A stretch of DNA of 64,000 nt from Mesorhizobium koreense (GTDB taxonomy: Bacteria; Pseudomonadota; Alphaproteobacteria; Rhizobiales; Rhizobiaceae). A program made the position numbers and the translations under genes. The stretch lies in the NCBI RefSeq assembly GCF_031656215.1, contig NZ_CP134228.1, forward strand, positions 1,674,001 to 1,738,000, in the 5' to 3' direction. This document shows, one piece after another, positions 1 through 8,809 of this stretch (position 1 is the first letter of the stretch; every line of letters begins with the position of its first letter). Under the pieces are notes generated by a model, which made no database searches, was not told the DNA's origin, and saw only the letters and a program-made list of their open reading frames with translations.

Positions 1-173
1 CGCTTTTCTACCTCGTCCCGGCCGTGACCGCGATCATGACCTGGGCGCTTTTCGACGAGCGGCTGACGCCGCTCCAGATCGGCGGAATGGTCGTCACCTG
101 CCTCGGCGTGGCGCTCGCCACCGGCGCCCGGACGGCCCTTCAGTCGGGCACGCGGGCGCGCGCCTCCAGATAG
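1..173 (+). CDS. EamA/DMT-family transporter, C-terminal fragment
   Basis: The reading frame is open from position 3 and runs 56 codons to a TAG at 171-173; the 5' part lies outside the window. The residues read as the last transmembrane segment of an EamA (DMT, 10-TMS) permease: a 'P-A-V-T-A' motif, then 'DERLT' and the family's typical 'G-x-x-L-I/V-x-x-G-V' last helix, followed by a short basic tail. Its end overlaps the last codons of the convergent YihY gene by 34 bases. Substrate cannot be inferred. Confidence 0.75.
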   Translation, partial: LFYLVPAVTAIMTWALFDERLTPLQIGGMVVTCLGVALATGARTALQSGTRARASR

Positions 174-1015
174 CGGCGGATCGCGGCGTTGAGTTCGCCG
201 CCCATGATGAAGATCGCCGACACGATATAGAGGAAAACCACGGCGATCATGATGGAGGCAAGACCCGCATAGGTCGCCACATAGGATGAGAAGCGTTCCA
301 GATAGGCGGCGAAGATCGTTGAGCCTGCGACCCAACCGACCAGCGTCAACAATATGCCCGGCACGATATCGACGAAACGACGCCGGCCGGCGGGCAGCCA
401 GAAATGCACGGCGATCAGGCCGAGCACGATGACGATCGACGCGATGACGAAGCGCCAGAGCGTGATCGTGCCAAGATAGGGTTCGATCCAGTCGAGGCGG
501 CGCGCGGCGATATGCACCGCGATCGGCGTGGCGACCAGAAGAACGCTGATGGCGAAAAAGCCGAGCGTAGCGATCAGCACGAAGACGAGGCTCTGGGTGC
601 GGCGGTAGAGAAAGCTGCGGGTTTCGGTGACACGGTAGGCGCGGTTCAGCGCCACGCGCAGCGCCTCGATACCGTTCGATGCGAAGAAGGCGGCGGCGAG
701 CACGCCATAGGTCAGGAAGTCGCCGCGCTGCACGGTGAGCACCCGCTGCACCTGGCGCGAGATCGGCTCGGCGATCTGTTCGGGCCAGGTATCGAAGACG
801 ATATGGACGGCGGTATCGGAAAAGGCATGCGCTCCCAGAAAGCTCGCCAGAGCGGTGGCGAAGATCAGGAAGGGGAAAAGCGCCATCAGTGCCGTAATGG
901 CGAGATGGCTCGCCATCGACCAGCCGTCATCATTGTTGAAATGGCCGAGCGCGTCGCCCAGAATGCGCTTCAGGGCGGCCACCCGCCGCAGGATCTCCAC
1001 GCCGGGGCGTCTCAT
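140..1015 (-). CDS. YihY/BrkB-family inner membrane protein
   Basis: A 291-residue polytopic membrane protein with about six hydrophobic segments (roughly residues 37-62, 100-118, 143-170, 185-208, 212-238 and 243-275). The pattern of a 'SMASHLAITALMALFPF' first helix, a central 'ASNGIEALRVALNRAY' amphipathic stretch and a C-terminal 'MGGELNAA' motif is that of the YihY/virulence factor BrkB family (once misnamed RNase BN). Biochemical function of the family is unsettled. The basic N-terminus (RRVAALKR) fits an inside orientation. It stands alone, convergent with the EamA fragment. Confidence 0.85.
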   Translation of the reverse strand: MRRPGVEILRRVAALKRILGDALGHFNNDDGWSMASHLAITALMALFPFLIFATALASFLGAHAFSDTAVHIVFDTWPEQIAEPISRQVQRVLTVQRGDFLTYGVLAAAFFASNGIEALRVALNRAYRVTETRSFLYRRTQSLVFVLIATLGFFAISVLLVATPIAVHIAARRLDWIEPYLGTITLWRFVIASIVIVLGLIAVHFWLPAGRRRFVDIVPGILLTLVGWVAGSTIFAAYLERFSSYVATYAGLASIMIAVVFLYIVSAIFIMGGELNAAIRRYLEARARVPD

Positions 1016-1157
1016 TCCATAAAAGCCATCGTTCGATTGTTACTCCGCCGCGAATATGGGAAGGATTGGACTTCGATAGCATAGATTAGGGCAAACGCCT
1101 CGATCTGCGAGGTTGTGCCTCCCGCCATGCCGAAGCCCCGCTAGTCCAAAGAACCGG

Positions 1158-1991
1158 ATGGAAGAAAAGCGAATCATCCTCGTCACCGGCGCGTCTTCCG
1201 GCATCGGCGCCTACTGCGCCCGGCAGCTTGCCCGCGAGGGATGGCGGGTGATGGCGACCGCGCGGCGGCCGGAAGACATCACTGCGCTCGACCGCGACGG
1301 GCTGGAAGGTTTTTACCTCGACTACCGCGATCCATCCTCGATCGAGAAGCTTGTCGCGGCGGTGCTCGAAAGGACCGGCGGCCGGCTCGATGCGCTCTTC
1401 AACAATGGCGGTTACGCGCTTGCCGGGGCCGTGGAGGATATTCCGGTCGAGGCACTGCGCGACCAGTTCGAGGCGAATTTCTTCGGCTGGCACGACCTGA
1501 CGCGCCGTATCGTTCCCGTCATGCGGGCGCAGGGGCATGGCCGTGTTGTGAACTGCTCGTCCATCCTAGGGCATGTTCCGCTGCGTTATCGCGGCGCCTA
1601 TTGCGCGTCGAAATATGCTCTGGAAGGGCTGATGCTCTGCCTCAGGGCGGACCTTGCCGGCTCGGGCATCCATGTTTCGCTGATCGAGCCCGGGCCGATC
1701 GAATCGAAGATCGCGCTCGCCGGTGCGACTATCTTCGAGGGTCACATCGATATCGAAGCTTCCGTGCATCGCGACGCCTACCGGGCGCAGATCGAGCGCC
1801 TTCGGGCCGGCAAGGGCAGGTCGAGGCTGAAACTGGGTCCCGATGCCGTCTACCGGGCGCTTCGTCATGCACTGGAGGCGGAGCGGCCCAAACCGCACTA
1901 TCCGGTCACGCTGCCGGCAAGGGCCGGATTCTTTCTGAAGCGTATCCTGCCCTCGGCGATATTCTATCGCATGGTCGCGGGACAGGGTTGA
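1158..1991 (+). CDS. SDR-family NAD(P)-dependent oxidoreductase
   Basis: A 277-residue classical short-chain dehydrogenase. Visible motifs are the Rossmann TGASSGIG (residues 10-17), NNGG at 82-85, the catalytic Ser near 134, and YCASK giving Tyr148 and Lys152. The frame stays open upstream to 1113, but the ATG at 1158 puts the glycine-rich loop at the usual distance from the N-terminus, so that start is preferred. The C-terminal part (after about 200) is longer and more basic than in minimal SDRs, as in the retinol-dehydrogenase-like group. Substrate unknown; no pathway partner is adjacent. Confidence 0.85.
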   Translation: MEEKRIILVTGASSGIGAYCARQLAREGWRVMATARRPEDITALDRDGLEGFYLDYRDPSSIEKLVAAVLERTGGRLDALFNNGGYALAGAVEDIPVEALRDQFEANFFGWHDLTRRIVPVMRAQGHGRVVNCSSILGHVPLRYRGAYCASKYALEGLMLCLRADLAGSGIHVSLIEPGPIESKIALAGATIFEGHIDIEASVHRDAYRAQIERLRAGKGRSRLKLGPDAVYRALRHALEAERPKPHYPVTLPARAGFFLKRILPSAIFYRMVAGQG

Positions 1992-2022
1992 TTTCGGCCG
2001 AGAAAAGGTAGTTAACCCGGAT

Positions 2023-2211
2023 ATGTCCACCGCCTTCAAGTTTCTTGCCATCATCGTCATCGCTGCCGTCGTGATCGTCCTGGTGCGCGGCCTCTTCAAC
2101 ATGGCACAGGGCGGTCCTCCCTCGAAATCGAACAAGCTGATGCAGATGCGCGTGCTGCTGCAGTTCATCGCCATCGTGCTGGTTCTTCTGGCGGTCTGGT
2201 TCACGCGCTGA
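2023..2211 (+). CDS. HIG1-domain / twin-transmembrane small protein
   Basis: A 62-residue protein with two hydrophobic helices (about 5-24 and 44-60) joined by a short polar loop carrying 'GGPPSKSNKLMQMRV'. This layout and the loop basic residues match the small HIG1-domain proteins common in Alphaproteobacteria, whose mitochondrial relatives associate with respiratory complexes; the bacterial function is not established. It ends 10 bases before the adenosyltransferase start, so the two are probably cotranscribed. A TTAACC hexamer lies just upstream at 2012-2017. Confidence 0.75.
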   Translation: MSTAFKFLAIIVIAAVVIVLVRGLFNMAQGGPPSKSNKLMQMRVLLQFIAIVLVLLAVWFTR

Positions 2212-2221
2212 GGGAGACATC

Positions 2222-2797
2222 ATGGTCGTTCTCAACAGGATCTATACCCGGACCGGCGACGATGGCACCACCGCGCTGGGCAGCGGCGAACGACGGCCGA
2301 AATTCGACCTGCGCGTCGAGGCCTATGGCACGGTGGACGAGGCCAATGCCTGCATCGGTGCCGCCAGGGTGCATACGGCCGGCACCGAACTCGATCCGAT
2401 GCTCGGCCGTGTGCAGAACGACCTCTTCGATCTTGGCGCCGATCTGGCACGGCCGGATACGGGCGAGAAGCTCGATTTCGAGCCGCTCAGGATCGTCGCC
2501 TCTCAGGTCAAGCGGGTAGAGGCCGACATCGACACGCTGAACAAGAGGCTCGACCGCCTGCGCAGCTTCGTTCTCTCCGGCGGCTCGCCGGCCTCCGCCG
2601 CTCTGCACCTTGCGCGCACCGTGGCGCGGCGCGCCGAACGGCTCATCGTCGAACTCGCCGGCAAGCCCGGCGAAACGGTGAGCAAGGAGGCGCTGCAATA
2701 TATCAATCGCGTGTCGGATTTCCTTTTCGTCGCCGCCCGCATCGCCAATGACGATGGCAAGGCCGATGTACTGTGGGTGCCCGGCAAAAACCGCTGA
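2222..2797 (+). CDS. Cob(I)yrinic acid a,c-diamide adenosyltransferase (PduO type)
   Basis: A 191-residue ATP:cob(I)alamin adenosyltransferase that makes adenosylcobalamin by transferring the adenosyl group of ATP to Co(I). The N-terminal ATP-binding signature TRTGDDG (9-15), the LSGGSP stretch (118-123) and the following R-x-x-x-R-R-A-E-R helix (131-140) are the diagnostic PduO-type motifs; length is typical for the family. It is not the CobA/BtuR P-loop type. It sits in a likely operon with the HIG1-like gene and is followed by a hairpin. Confidence 0.92.
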   Translation: MVVLNRIYTRTGDDGTTALGSGERRPKFDLRVEAYGTVDEANACIGAARVHTAGTELDPMLGRVQNDLFDLGADLARPDTGEKLDFEPLRIVASQVKRVEADIDTLNKRLDRLRSFVLSGGSPASAALHLARTVARRAERLIVELAGKPGETVSKEALQYINRVSDFLFVAARIANDDGKADVLWVPGKNR

Positions 2798-2821
2798 GAA
2801 AAACCGGTGAGGTCGGGCTGC

Positions 2822-2858
2822 AAACGGCGCTCCGCTGTGCTTCGGTGACGCCGTTTTA
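2822..2858 (+). terminator. Hairpin after the adenosyltransferase gene, possible terminator
   Basis: Arms AAACGGCG (2822-2829) and CGCCGTTT (2849-2856) can pair around a 19-base loop; the 3' arm runs into a short TTTTA. It lies 25 bases after the stop and upstream of etfB. The U-tract is short, so termination is only moderately likely. Confidence 0.4.
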
Positions 2859-2950
2859 TCGATTGAATGTCGGCCTCGGACTAGCGACGGCGGAAAACCC
2901 GTGTTATCGGCGCGGCGACAGGTTCTAGGATTTCTGAGAGGTTGAAGCGG

Positions 2951-3700
2951 ATGAAAGTTCTGGTCCCGGTGAAGCGGGTTGTCGACTACAACGTCAAGAT
3001 CAGGGTGAGGTCGGACGGCACGGGCGTCGAACTCGCCAACGTCAAGATGTCGATGAATCCGTTCGACGAGATCGGCGTCGAAGAGGCGATCCGGCTGAAG
3101 GAAGCGGGCAAGGCGGAAGAGATCATCGTGGTTTCGATCGGCCCGGCGCAGGCGGCGGAGACGATCCGTACCGCGCTTGCCATGGGTGCGGACCGCGGCA
3201 TCCTGGTCAAGGTCGACGGGCCGGTGGAGCCGTTGGCTGTCGCCAAGATCCTGAAGGGCGTGGTCGAGAGCGAGAAACCGGAACTGGTCATTCTCGGCAA
3301 GCAGGCGATCGACGACGACGCCAGCCAGACCGGACAGATGCTGGCGGCCCTGCTCGGTTGGTCGCAGGGTACCTTCGCTTCCAAGGTCGAGATCGACGGC
3401 GGCAAGGCCAAGGTGACGCGCGAGGTCGATGGCGGCTTGCAGACGGTCGAACTGAAGATGCCGGCGATCGTGACGACCGACCTCAGGCTGAACCAGCCGC
3501 GCTACGCCTCGCTTCCCAACATCATGAAGGCCAAGAAGAAGCCGCTCGACGAGAAATCGGCCGCCGATTACGGCGCCGACGTCGCGCCGAGGCTGAAGGT
3601 CCTGAAGACCGAGGAACCGGGCGGCCGCAAGGCGGGCGTCAAGGTCAAGGACGTGGCGGAACTGGTCGACAAGCTCAAGAACGAAGCTGGAGTATTGTAG
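2951..3700 (+). CDS. etfB: Electron transfer flavoprotein subunit beta
   Basis: A 249-residue ETF beta subunit, which with EtfA accepts electrons from acyl-CoA and related dehydrogenases and passes them to ETF-ubiquinone oxidoreductase. The N-terminus [14 protein letters not shown] and the signature region around '[23 protein letters not shown]' (about residues 115-137) are typical, as is the C-terminal K-rich tail. A TTG nine bases upstream is in frame, but GAGAGG at 2936-2941 is correctly spaced (9 bases) from the ATG at 2951. A 247-base gap with a nested palindrome separates it from etfA. Confidence 0.95.
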   Translation: MKVLVPVKRVVDYNVKIRVRSDGTGVELANVKMSMNPFDEIGVEEAIRLKEAGKAEEIIVVSIGPAQAAETIRTALAMGADRGILVKVDGPVEPLAVAKILKGVVESEKPELVILGKQAIDDDASQTGQMLAALLGWSQGTFASKVEIDGGKAKVTREVDGGLQTVELKMPAIVTTDLRLNQPRYASLPNIMKAKKKPLDEKSAADYGADVAPRLKVLKTEEPGGRKAGVKVKDVAELVDKLKNEAGVL

Positions 3701-3709
3701 GAGTTTCAG

Positions 3710-3922
3710 GTGCGTCCTTCGAGGCTCGCCCTTTGAAGGATGCGCCGCTTCGGGCACTGCCCTGCGGGCTCGCACCTCAGGATGAGGACCGCAGGATGCC
3801 CTGACAGCGGTTCAGGGCATGGCAGCCGGAATGGCACCCACCTCCCTCATCCTGAGGTGCGAGCCCGCAGGAACTGGAAGTTAAGGAATATAGCCTTGGC
3901 GGGCGAGCCTCGAAGGACGCAC
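3710..3922. repeat. Nested palindromic intergenic repeat between etfB and etfA
   Basis: Three concentric inverted repeats share one axis. The outer arms (3710-3730 and 3902-3922, 21 bases) are perfect; the middle arms (3761-3787 and 3845-3871) are a perfect 27-base match; the inner arms ATGCCCTGA (3796-3804) and TCAGGGCAT (3812-3820) are also perfect. The sequence type (CTCATCCTGAGGTGCGAG and CCTCGAAGGACGC) is recognisable as a dispersed intergenic palindrome of Rhizobiales. Transcribed, it would form a long hairpin inside the etfBA message. Confidence 0.85.
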
Positions 3923-3947
3923 CAAGGCACCAGAGAAGGAAGCGGAA

Positions 3948-4877
3948 ATGGCCATTCTTTTGATCGCCGAACACGGCAACGACCACCTCTCCGACCAGAC
4001 CGCGAAGGCGCTCTCGGCGGCGCTGAAGATCGGTTCGGACGTCGACGTGCTGGTTGCCGGCAAGGGTGCCAAGGCGGCCGCCGACGCCGCCGCCAAGCTG
4101 AAGGGCGTGCGCAAAGTGCTGCTGGCCGAGGCGGACGAACTCGCCGAGCGTCTCGCCGAACCGCTGGCTGCGCTGATCGTCTCGCTGGCCGGCGGCTATG
4201 ACACGATCGTCGCGCCGGCCACCACCACGGGCAAGAACGTGATGCCGCGCGTCGCCGCGCTGCTCGACGTGATGCAGGTGTCGGAGATCATCGAGGTGGT
4301 GTCGCCCGATACGTTCAAGCGGCCGATCTATGCCGGCAACGCCATCCAGACGGTGCAGACGAGCGACGCCAAGAAGGTGATCACCGTGCGCACCGCAGCC
4401 TTCCAGGCGGCAGGAGAGGGCGGTTCCGCTTCCGTCGAGACGGTTCAGCCGGCTGCAAACCCCGGTCTTTCCACCTTCATTGAGAACCGGCTGTCGGAGA
4501 ACGACCGGCCGGAACTCACCTCGGCGAAGATCATCATCTCGGGCGGACGCGCGCTCGGCTCGGCGGAGAAGTTCCAGGAGGTGATCCTGCCGGTCGCCGA
4601 CAAGCTCGGCGCGGCGGTCGGCGCCTCCCGCGCGGCGGTCGATGCAGGCTATGCGCCCAACGACTGGCAGGTCGGACAGACCGGCAAGGTGGTCGCCCCC
4701 GATCTCTACATCGCCTGCGGTATCTCCGGGGCCATCCAGCATCTCGCCGGCATGAAGGACTCGAAGGTCATCGTCGCTATCAACAAGGACGAGGAGGCGC
4801 CGATCTTCCAGGTCGCCGATTACGGCCTTGTCGGCGATCTCTTCGTCATCCTGCCCGAATTGCAGAAGGCGCTTTGA
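3948..4877 (+). CDS. etfA: Electron transfer flavoprotein subunit alpha
   Basis: A 309-residue ETF alpha subunit carrying the FAD. The N-terminal half starts with [10 protein letters not shown]; the C-terminal FAD domain is evident from 'ISGGRALGS' (about 198-206), '[13 protein letters not shown]' and '[16 protein letters not shown]' followed by 'GISGAIQH', the family signature. The start ATG at 3948 follows GAAGGAAGCGGAA, a good ribosome-binding region. It is downstream of etfB in the same direction and is followed by a strong terminator, so etfBA forms one unit if the palindrome between them is read through. Confidence 0.95.
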   Translation: MAILLIAEHGNDHLSDQTAKALSAALKIGSDVDVLVAGKGAKAAADAAAKLKGVRKVLLAEADELAERLAEPLAALIVSLAGGYDTIVAPATTTGKNVMPRVAALLDVMQVSEIIEVVSPDTFKRPIYAGNAIQTVQTSDAKKVITVRTAAFQAAGEGGSASVETVQPAANPGLSTFIENRLSENDRPELTSAKIIISGGRALGSAEKFQEVILPVADKLGAAVGASRAAVDAGYAPNDWQVGQTGKVVAPDLYIACGISGAIQHLAGMKDSKVIVAINKDEEAPIFQVADYGLVGDLFVILPELQKAL

Positions 4878-4905
4878 CGGGTCTCGGCGTTCAGTATTAA
4901 ATACG

Positions 4906-4940
4906 AAGGGCGGGGTAGACGAAGTCACCCCGCCCTTTTA
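4906..4940 (+). terminator. Rho-independent terminator after etfA
   Basis: Perfect arms AAGGGCGGGGT (4906-4916) and ACCCCGCCCTT (4927-4937) with a 10-base loop, followed by TTTA. It lies 28 bases after the etfA stop and before the 3-hydroxybutyryl-CoA dehydrogenase gene. Confidence 0.85.
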
Positions 4941-4990
4941 GTTTGCGCTGCACAAAAATCGGGCGGACTGCCCAGGGCAGGATCGGTGTA

Positions 4991-5872
4991 ATGAGCGGCA
5001 AGATCGCGACGGTAGGTATTGTTGGTGCTGGCCAGATGGGGAGCGGCATCGCGCATGTCGCCGCGCTCGCCGGTTATGACGTATTGCTGCACGATGTGTC
5101 GGCCGAGCGGATCGAGCACGGCATCGCCACCATCAACGGCAACATGGCGCGTCAGGTCCACTCCGGCAAACTCGAGGAAAAGGTCCGGCAGAAGGCCATC
5201 AGCCGTATAGTGGCCACGTCCCAGATGGACAAACTCGGCAGCGCCGACCTCGTCGTGGAGGCGGCGACCGAGGACGAAACGGTCAAACGCAAGATCTACG
5301 CCCAGCTTTGCCCGCTGCTCAATCCCGAGGCGATCCTCGCCACCAACACCTCCTCCATCTCGATCACGCGCCTCGCCTCCCAGACCGACCGGCCGGAGCG
5401 CTTCATCGGCATCCATTTCATGAACCCGGTGCCGCTGATGAAACTGGTGGAACTGGTGCGCGGCATCGCAACCGCCGACCAGACATTCGAGGCGGCCAGG
5501 GGCTTCGTGCAAAGCCTCGACAAGACCGTGACGGTCGCCGAGGACTTCCCCGCCTTTATCGTCAACCGCATCTTGCTGCCGATGATCAACGAGGCGATCT
5601 ATACGCTTTACGAGGGAGTCGGCTCGGTCGAGGCGATCGACACGGCCATGCGGCTCGGCGCCAACCATCCGATGGGACCGCTGCAGCTTGCCGATTTCAT
5701 CGGCCTCGACACCTGCCTTTCGATCATGCAGGTGCTGCATGAGGGGCTGTCGGATTCCAAATACCGGCCCTGTCCGCTTCTGGTGAAATATGTCGAGGCC
5801 GGCTGGCTCGGCCGCAAGACGGATCGCGGCTTCTACGACTATCGCGGCGAGCATCCGGTCCCCACAAGGTAG
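4991..5872 (+). CDS. 3-hydroxybutyryl-CoA dehydrogenase
   Basis: A 293-residue NAD-dependent L-3-hydroxyacyl-CoA dehydrogenase of the short, single-function type. The Rossmann motif GAGQMGSG (about 11-18), the catalytic His region '[15 protein letters not shown]' (about 138-152), and the C-terminal dimer domain with '[13 protein letters not shown]' and '[12 protein letters not shown]' are all present. The frame is open upstream to 4943, but ATG 4991 puts the glycine loop at the family position. Placement after etfBA suits fatty acid or polyhydroxybutyrate metabolism, where electrons from the preceding step go through ETF. Confidence 0.92.
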   Translation: MSGKIATVGIVGAGQMGSGIAHVAALAGYDVLLHDVSAERIEHGIATINGNMARQVHSGKLEEKVRQKAISRIVATSQMDKLGSADLVVEAATEDETVKRKIYAQLCPLLNPEAILATNTSSISITRLASQTDRPERFIGIHFMNPVPLMKLVELVRGIATADQTFEAARGFVQSLDKTVTVAEDFPAFIVNRILLPMINEAIYTLYEGVGSVEAIDTAMRLGANHPMGPLQLADFIGLDTCLSIMQVLHEGLSDSKYRPCPLLVKYVEAGWLGRKTDRGFYDYRGEHPVPTR

Positions 5873-5917
5873 GGCCGCCGAACGATCGTATCCGCGTCGG
5901 CATATGGAGCGAATGCC

Positions 5918-6378
5918 ATGGCCAACGAAAAAACCGCCAGATCGACGAAAGCCGCTTCCAAACAGGACGGGCCTGCGGTGCCGGTCCTTCTCTCGGGCGG
6001 CAATCCCCAGATCGCGAAGGGTTACGGCGATGGCCCGGTGCAAGCCTATATCGCGGCCATGCCCGGCTGGAAAAGCGCGGTCGGCCGCCGCTTGGACGCG
6101 CTGATCGAGCGCACCGTTCCCGGCGTGCAGAAGGCGTCAAATGGAACTCGCCTTTCTACGGGATGGAAGACCAGGGCTGGTTCCTGAGCCTTCACTGCTT
6201 CACGAAATACATCAAGGTGACGTTCTTTCGTGGCGCGATGCTCGATCCGCTTCCGCCTGGAACCTCCAAAATGAAGGATGTGCGCCATTTCGATATAAGC
6301 GAGGACGCGGAATTCGACGAGGCGCGGTTCGCTGACTGGGTGAAGCAGGCCAGCGAACTTCCCGGTGAGCGGATGTAA
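5918..6378 (+). pseudogene. DUF1801-domain gene broken by a one-base frameshift
   Basis: The first frame (5918 on) encodes an N-terminus ending ...ERTVPGVQKA and then drifts into unrelated residues to a stop at 6187. A second frame carries on with VKWNSPFYGMEDQGWFL to 6378, ending SELPGERM. Together they make one DUF1801 (PF08818-like) protein of about 153 residues. The break lies at about 6136-6138: the expected GCG-GTC (Ala-Val) reads GCG-TC, so one G is missing. Either the gene is inactivated or the assembly has a single-base error. Function of DUF1801 proteins is poorly defined. Confidence 0.8.
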
Positions 6379-6397
6379 GCCGGTCGCTGCCTTGCCC

Positions 6398-7075
6398 TCA
6401 GCCGCCCGCGGCGGTGTCGATGAAGCTTTTCGCCTCGGTGCTCGCCCATGCGGCCGGCCCGTTCATGTGGGTCATGAGACAGCCATCCTTGTCGATCAGG
6501 AGTGTCACCGGCAGGCCGAGTGCCAGGCCGCGATCCTTCAGTTCGTTGAAGAGCGCCATCGTGTGGTCGCTGTAATAGGCGAGCGTGGTGGCGCCGGTCT
6601 CGGCCAGGAATTTCTTCGGCTTGTCGTCGCCGCCGGTGTCGGCATTGACCGCGACCACCTGGAAGCCGGACCCGCCCTTTTCCTTCTGCAGAGCGTCAAG
6701 TTCGGGCATCTCGGCGCGGCAGGGCGCACACCATGTCGCCCAGAGGTTCATGAGCACGGTCTTGCCCTTGAAATCGGCGAGTTTGAGCGGCTTGCCGTCG
6801 GGGCCGTTGAAGGAGAGCCCGGCGAGGCTCACCGGCGGGCCCGACGCGGACATCGCCGCCACGCTGCCGGTTGCGGCGGCAGCGAGTTTCTTCGCTTTGT
6901 CCGCCTTCACCGCGCAGCCGTCCGGAGCCGAAGCTTTAGTGCTCACGGTCTCGGCCGGATTGTTGCCAGAGGGCCGTTCCGTCACGTATAGGGCAAATCC
7001 GGCCACGACGATGCAAAGGGCGATCAGGGTCGCCACGATGCGCGCCGCCGGCCAGGATTTCGTTCCGTCCGACAT
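6398..7075 (-). CDS. tlpA: TlpA-like thiol:disulfide interchange protein
   Basis: A 225-residue membrane-anchored periplasmic thioredoxin-like protein. One N-terminal transmembrane segment (about 12-31) is followed by a linker and a redoxin domain with WATWCAPCR, giving the Cys116-x-x-Cys119 pair, and a cis-Pro region '[10 protein letters not shown]'. TlpA proteins reduce periplasmic thiols, for instance in cytochrome oxidase maturation. An in-frame TTG exists at 7081, but AGGAG is spaced 7-8 bases from ATG 7075. Divergent from argH with only 26 bases between starts, the arrangement usual in Rhizobiales. Confidence 0.9.
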   Translation of the reverse strand: MSDGTKSWPAARIVATLIALCIVVAGFALYVTERPSGNNPAETVSTKASAPDGCAVKADKAKKLAAAATGSVAAMSASGPPVSLAGLSFNGPDGKPLKLADFKGKTVLMNLWATWCAPCRAEMPELDALQKEKGGSGFQVVAVNADTGGDDKPKKFLAETGATTLAYYSDHTMALFNELKDRGLALGLPVTLLIDKDGCLMTHMNGPAAWASTEAKSFIDTAAGG

Positions 7076-7101
7076 TTCCAATCTCCTTCCGACCGGTAAA
7101 C

Positions 7102-8526
7102 ATGATGAGTGAAAAAAAGGCCAGCAATCAGATGTGGGGCGGACGATTTGCCTCGGGTCCTTCGGCGGTCATGGAGGCGATCAATGCCTCGATCGGTTTC
7201 GACAGGAAGCTCTACGCCGAGGACATTCGCGGCTCGCTGGCGCATGCGGCGATGCTGGCGAAGACCGGCATCCTGTCGGCCGAGGATAGCGAGAAGATCG
7301 CGCGCGGGCTCAACACGATTTCGTCAAAGATGGACGAAGGCAGGTTCGAGTTCTCGAAGCGGCTCGAGGACATACACATGAACATCGAGGCCGCGCTTGC
7401 CGAACTGATCGGACCGGCGGCCGGGCGGCTGCACACGGCGCGCTCGCGCAACGACCAGGTCGCGGTCGATTTCCGGCTTTGGGTCAAGGAGGAGACGCAG
7501 CGGGTGGCGGCGGCCTTGCAAGCGCTCATCGCCGTGCTGCTCGACCGTGCCGAGGAACATGCCCAGACCGTCATGCCCGGCTTCACCCATCTGCAATCCG
7601 CGCAGCCCGTCACCTTCGGCCATCATCTGATGGCCTATGTGGAGATGTTCGGTCGCGACCTCTGGCGGGTACGCGATGCGATCGAGCGCATGGACGAGAG
7701 CCCGCTCGGAGCCGCCGCGCTCGCCGGCACGGGCTTCCCGATCGACCGGCACATGACGGCGAAGGAACTCGGCTTCCGCGAACCGACGCGCAACTCCATC
7801 GATTCGGTCTCCGACCGCGATTTCGCGCTGGAATTCCTGGCGCTCGCTTCGATCGCCGGCGTGCATCTGTCGCGCATGGCGGAGGAGATCGTCATCTGGT
7901 CGACGCCGCAATTCGGCTTCGTCCGTCTGTCCGACTCTTTCTCCACCGGCTCCTCGATCATGCCGCAGAAGAAGAACCCGGACGCCGCCGAACTGGTGCG
8001 CGCCAAGACCGGCCGGCTGAACGGCCATCTGGTCGCGCTGCTGACGGTGATGAAGGGGCTGCCGCTCGCCTATTCCAAGGACATGCAAGAAGACAAGGAG
8101 GCGGTCTTCGACGCGGCCGAGACGCTCGACCTGATGCTGGCCGCGATGACCGGCATGATCGGCGACCTCGTCGTCAACGAAGCCGCCATGAAGAAGGCGG
8201 CGGGTGCCGGCTATTCCACCGCGACCGACCTTGCCGATTGGCTGGTGCGCGAGGCGGGGCTGCCCTTCCGCGAGGCGCACCATGTCACCGGCCGCGCTGT
8301 GGCGCTTGCCGAGGACAAAAGATGCGGGCTGGAGAAGCTGCCGCTGGCGGAGCTGCAGGCGATCCACCCGGCCATCACGGATGACGTCTATTCGGTGCTC
8401 TCGGTGCGGAATTCGGTCAGGAGCCGCACCTCGTTCGGCGGCACCGCGCCGAGCGAGGTACGCCGGCAGATCCGCTATTGGCGCAAGCGGTTGAAACAGG
8501 GTGCGCGCCCGGGCAAAGTCCGCTAA
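7102..8526 (+). CDS. argH: Argininosuccinate lyase
   Basis: A 474-residue enzyme of the fumarase/aspartase superfamily that splits argininosuccinate into arginine and fumarate, the last arginine biosynthetic step. The superfamily signature [11 protein letters not shown] lies at about residue 283, and 'HTARSRNDQ' and '[10 protein letters not shown]' with the catalytic His are present. It begins ATG-ATG, so the first or second codon (7105) may be used. It heads argH-lptM-lysA, with 33 bases to lptM. Confidence 0.97.
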   Translation: MMSEKKASNQMWGGRFASGPSAVMEAINASIGFDRKLYAEDIRGSLAHAAMLAKTGILSAEDSEKIARGLNTISSKMDEGRFEFSKRLEDIHMNIEAALAELIGPAAGRLHTARSRNDQVAVDFRLWVKEETQRVAAALQALIAVLLDRAEEHAQTVMPGFTHLQSAQPVTFGHHLMAYVEMFGRDLWRVRDAIERMDESPLGAAALAGTGFPIDRHMTAKELGFREPTRNSIDSVSDRDFALEFLALASIAGVHLSRMAEEIVIWSTPQFGFVRLSDSFSTGSSIMPQKKNPDAAELVRAKTGRLNGHLVALLTVMKGLPLAYSKDMQEDKEAVFDAAETLDLMLAAMTGMIGDLVVNEAAMKKAAGAGYSTATDLADWLVREAGLPFREAHHVTGRAVALAEDKRCGLEKLPLAELQAIHPAITDDVYSVLSVRNSVRSRTSFGGTAPSEVRRQIRYWRKRLKQGARPGKVR

Positions 8527-8559
8527 ACAGCTTCAACGAATTCGCAAACGGACAGGCCC

Positions 8560-8778
8560 ATGAACCGGCGCAGGCTGATGGCTTCTTTCGCACTTTTCGG
8601 CGCCACCGCGCTCCTGGCGACCGCCTGCGGCAGGCGGCCGACCGAACTCGACACGCCCTACGAGGCGGCCGTGGACGCGCGCAAGGAGGCGAAAGACCAA
8701 AAGAAGGTGCCGCTGCCGCCCGAGCCGAAGAAACCGGAGAAGGACAAGCGCTTCTTCCTCGACGGTTTGATCGACTGA
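8560..8778 (+). CDS. lptM: LptM-like small lipoprotein
   Basis: A 72-residue lipoprotein: basic start MNRRR, hydrophobic h-region, lipobox ending L-A-T-A-C at Cys22, then a charged, Pro/Lys-rich tail (KKVPLPPEPKKPEKDKR). The size, short lipidated peptide form and position between argH and lysA match the LptM (formerly YifL) family; E. coli LptM assists assembly of the LPS translocon LptD. Homology in so short a protein is supported mainly by context. Confidence 0.8.
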   Translation: MNRRRLMASFALFGATALLATACGRRPTELDTPYEAAVDARKEAKDQKKVPLPPEPKKPEKDKRFFLDGLID

Positions 8779-8809
8779 CTTCCCCACAAATTACCCCGCT
8801 AATTCCGCC

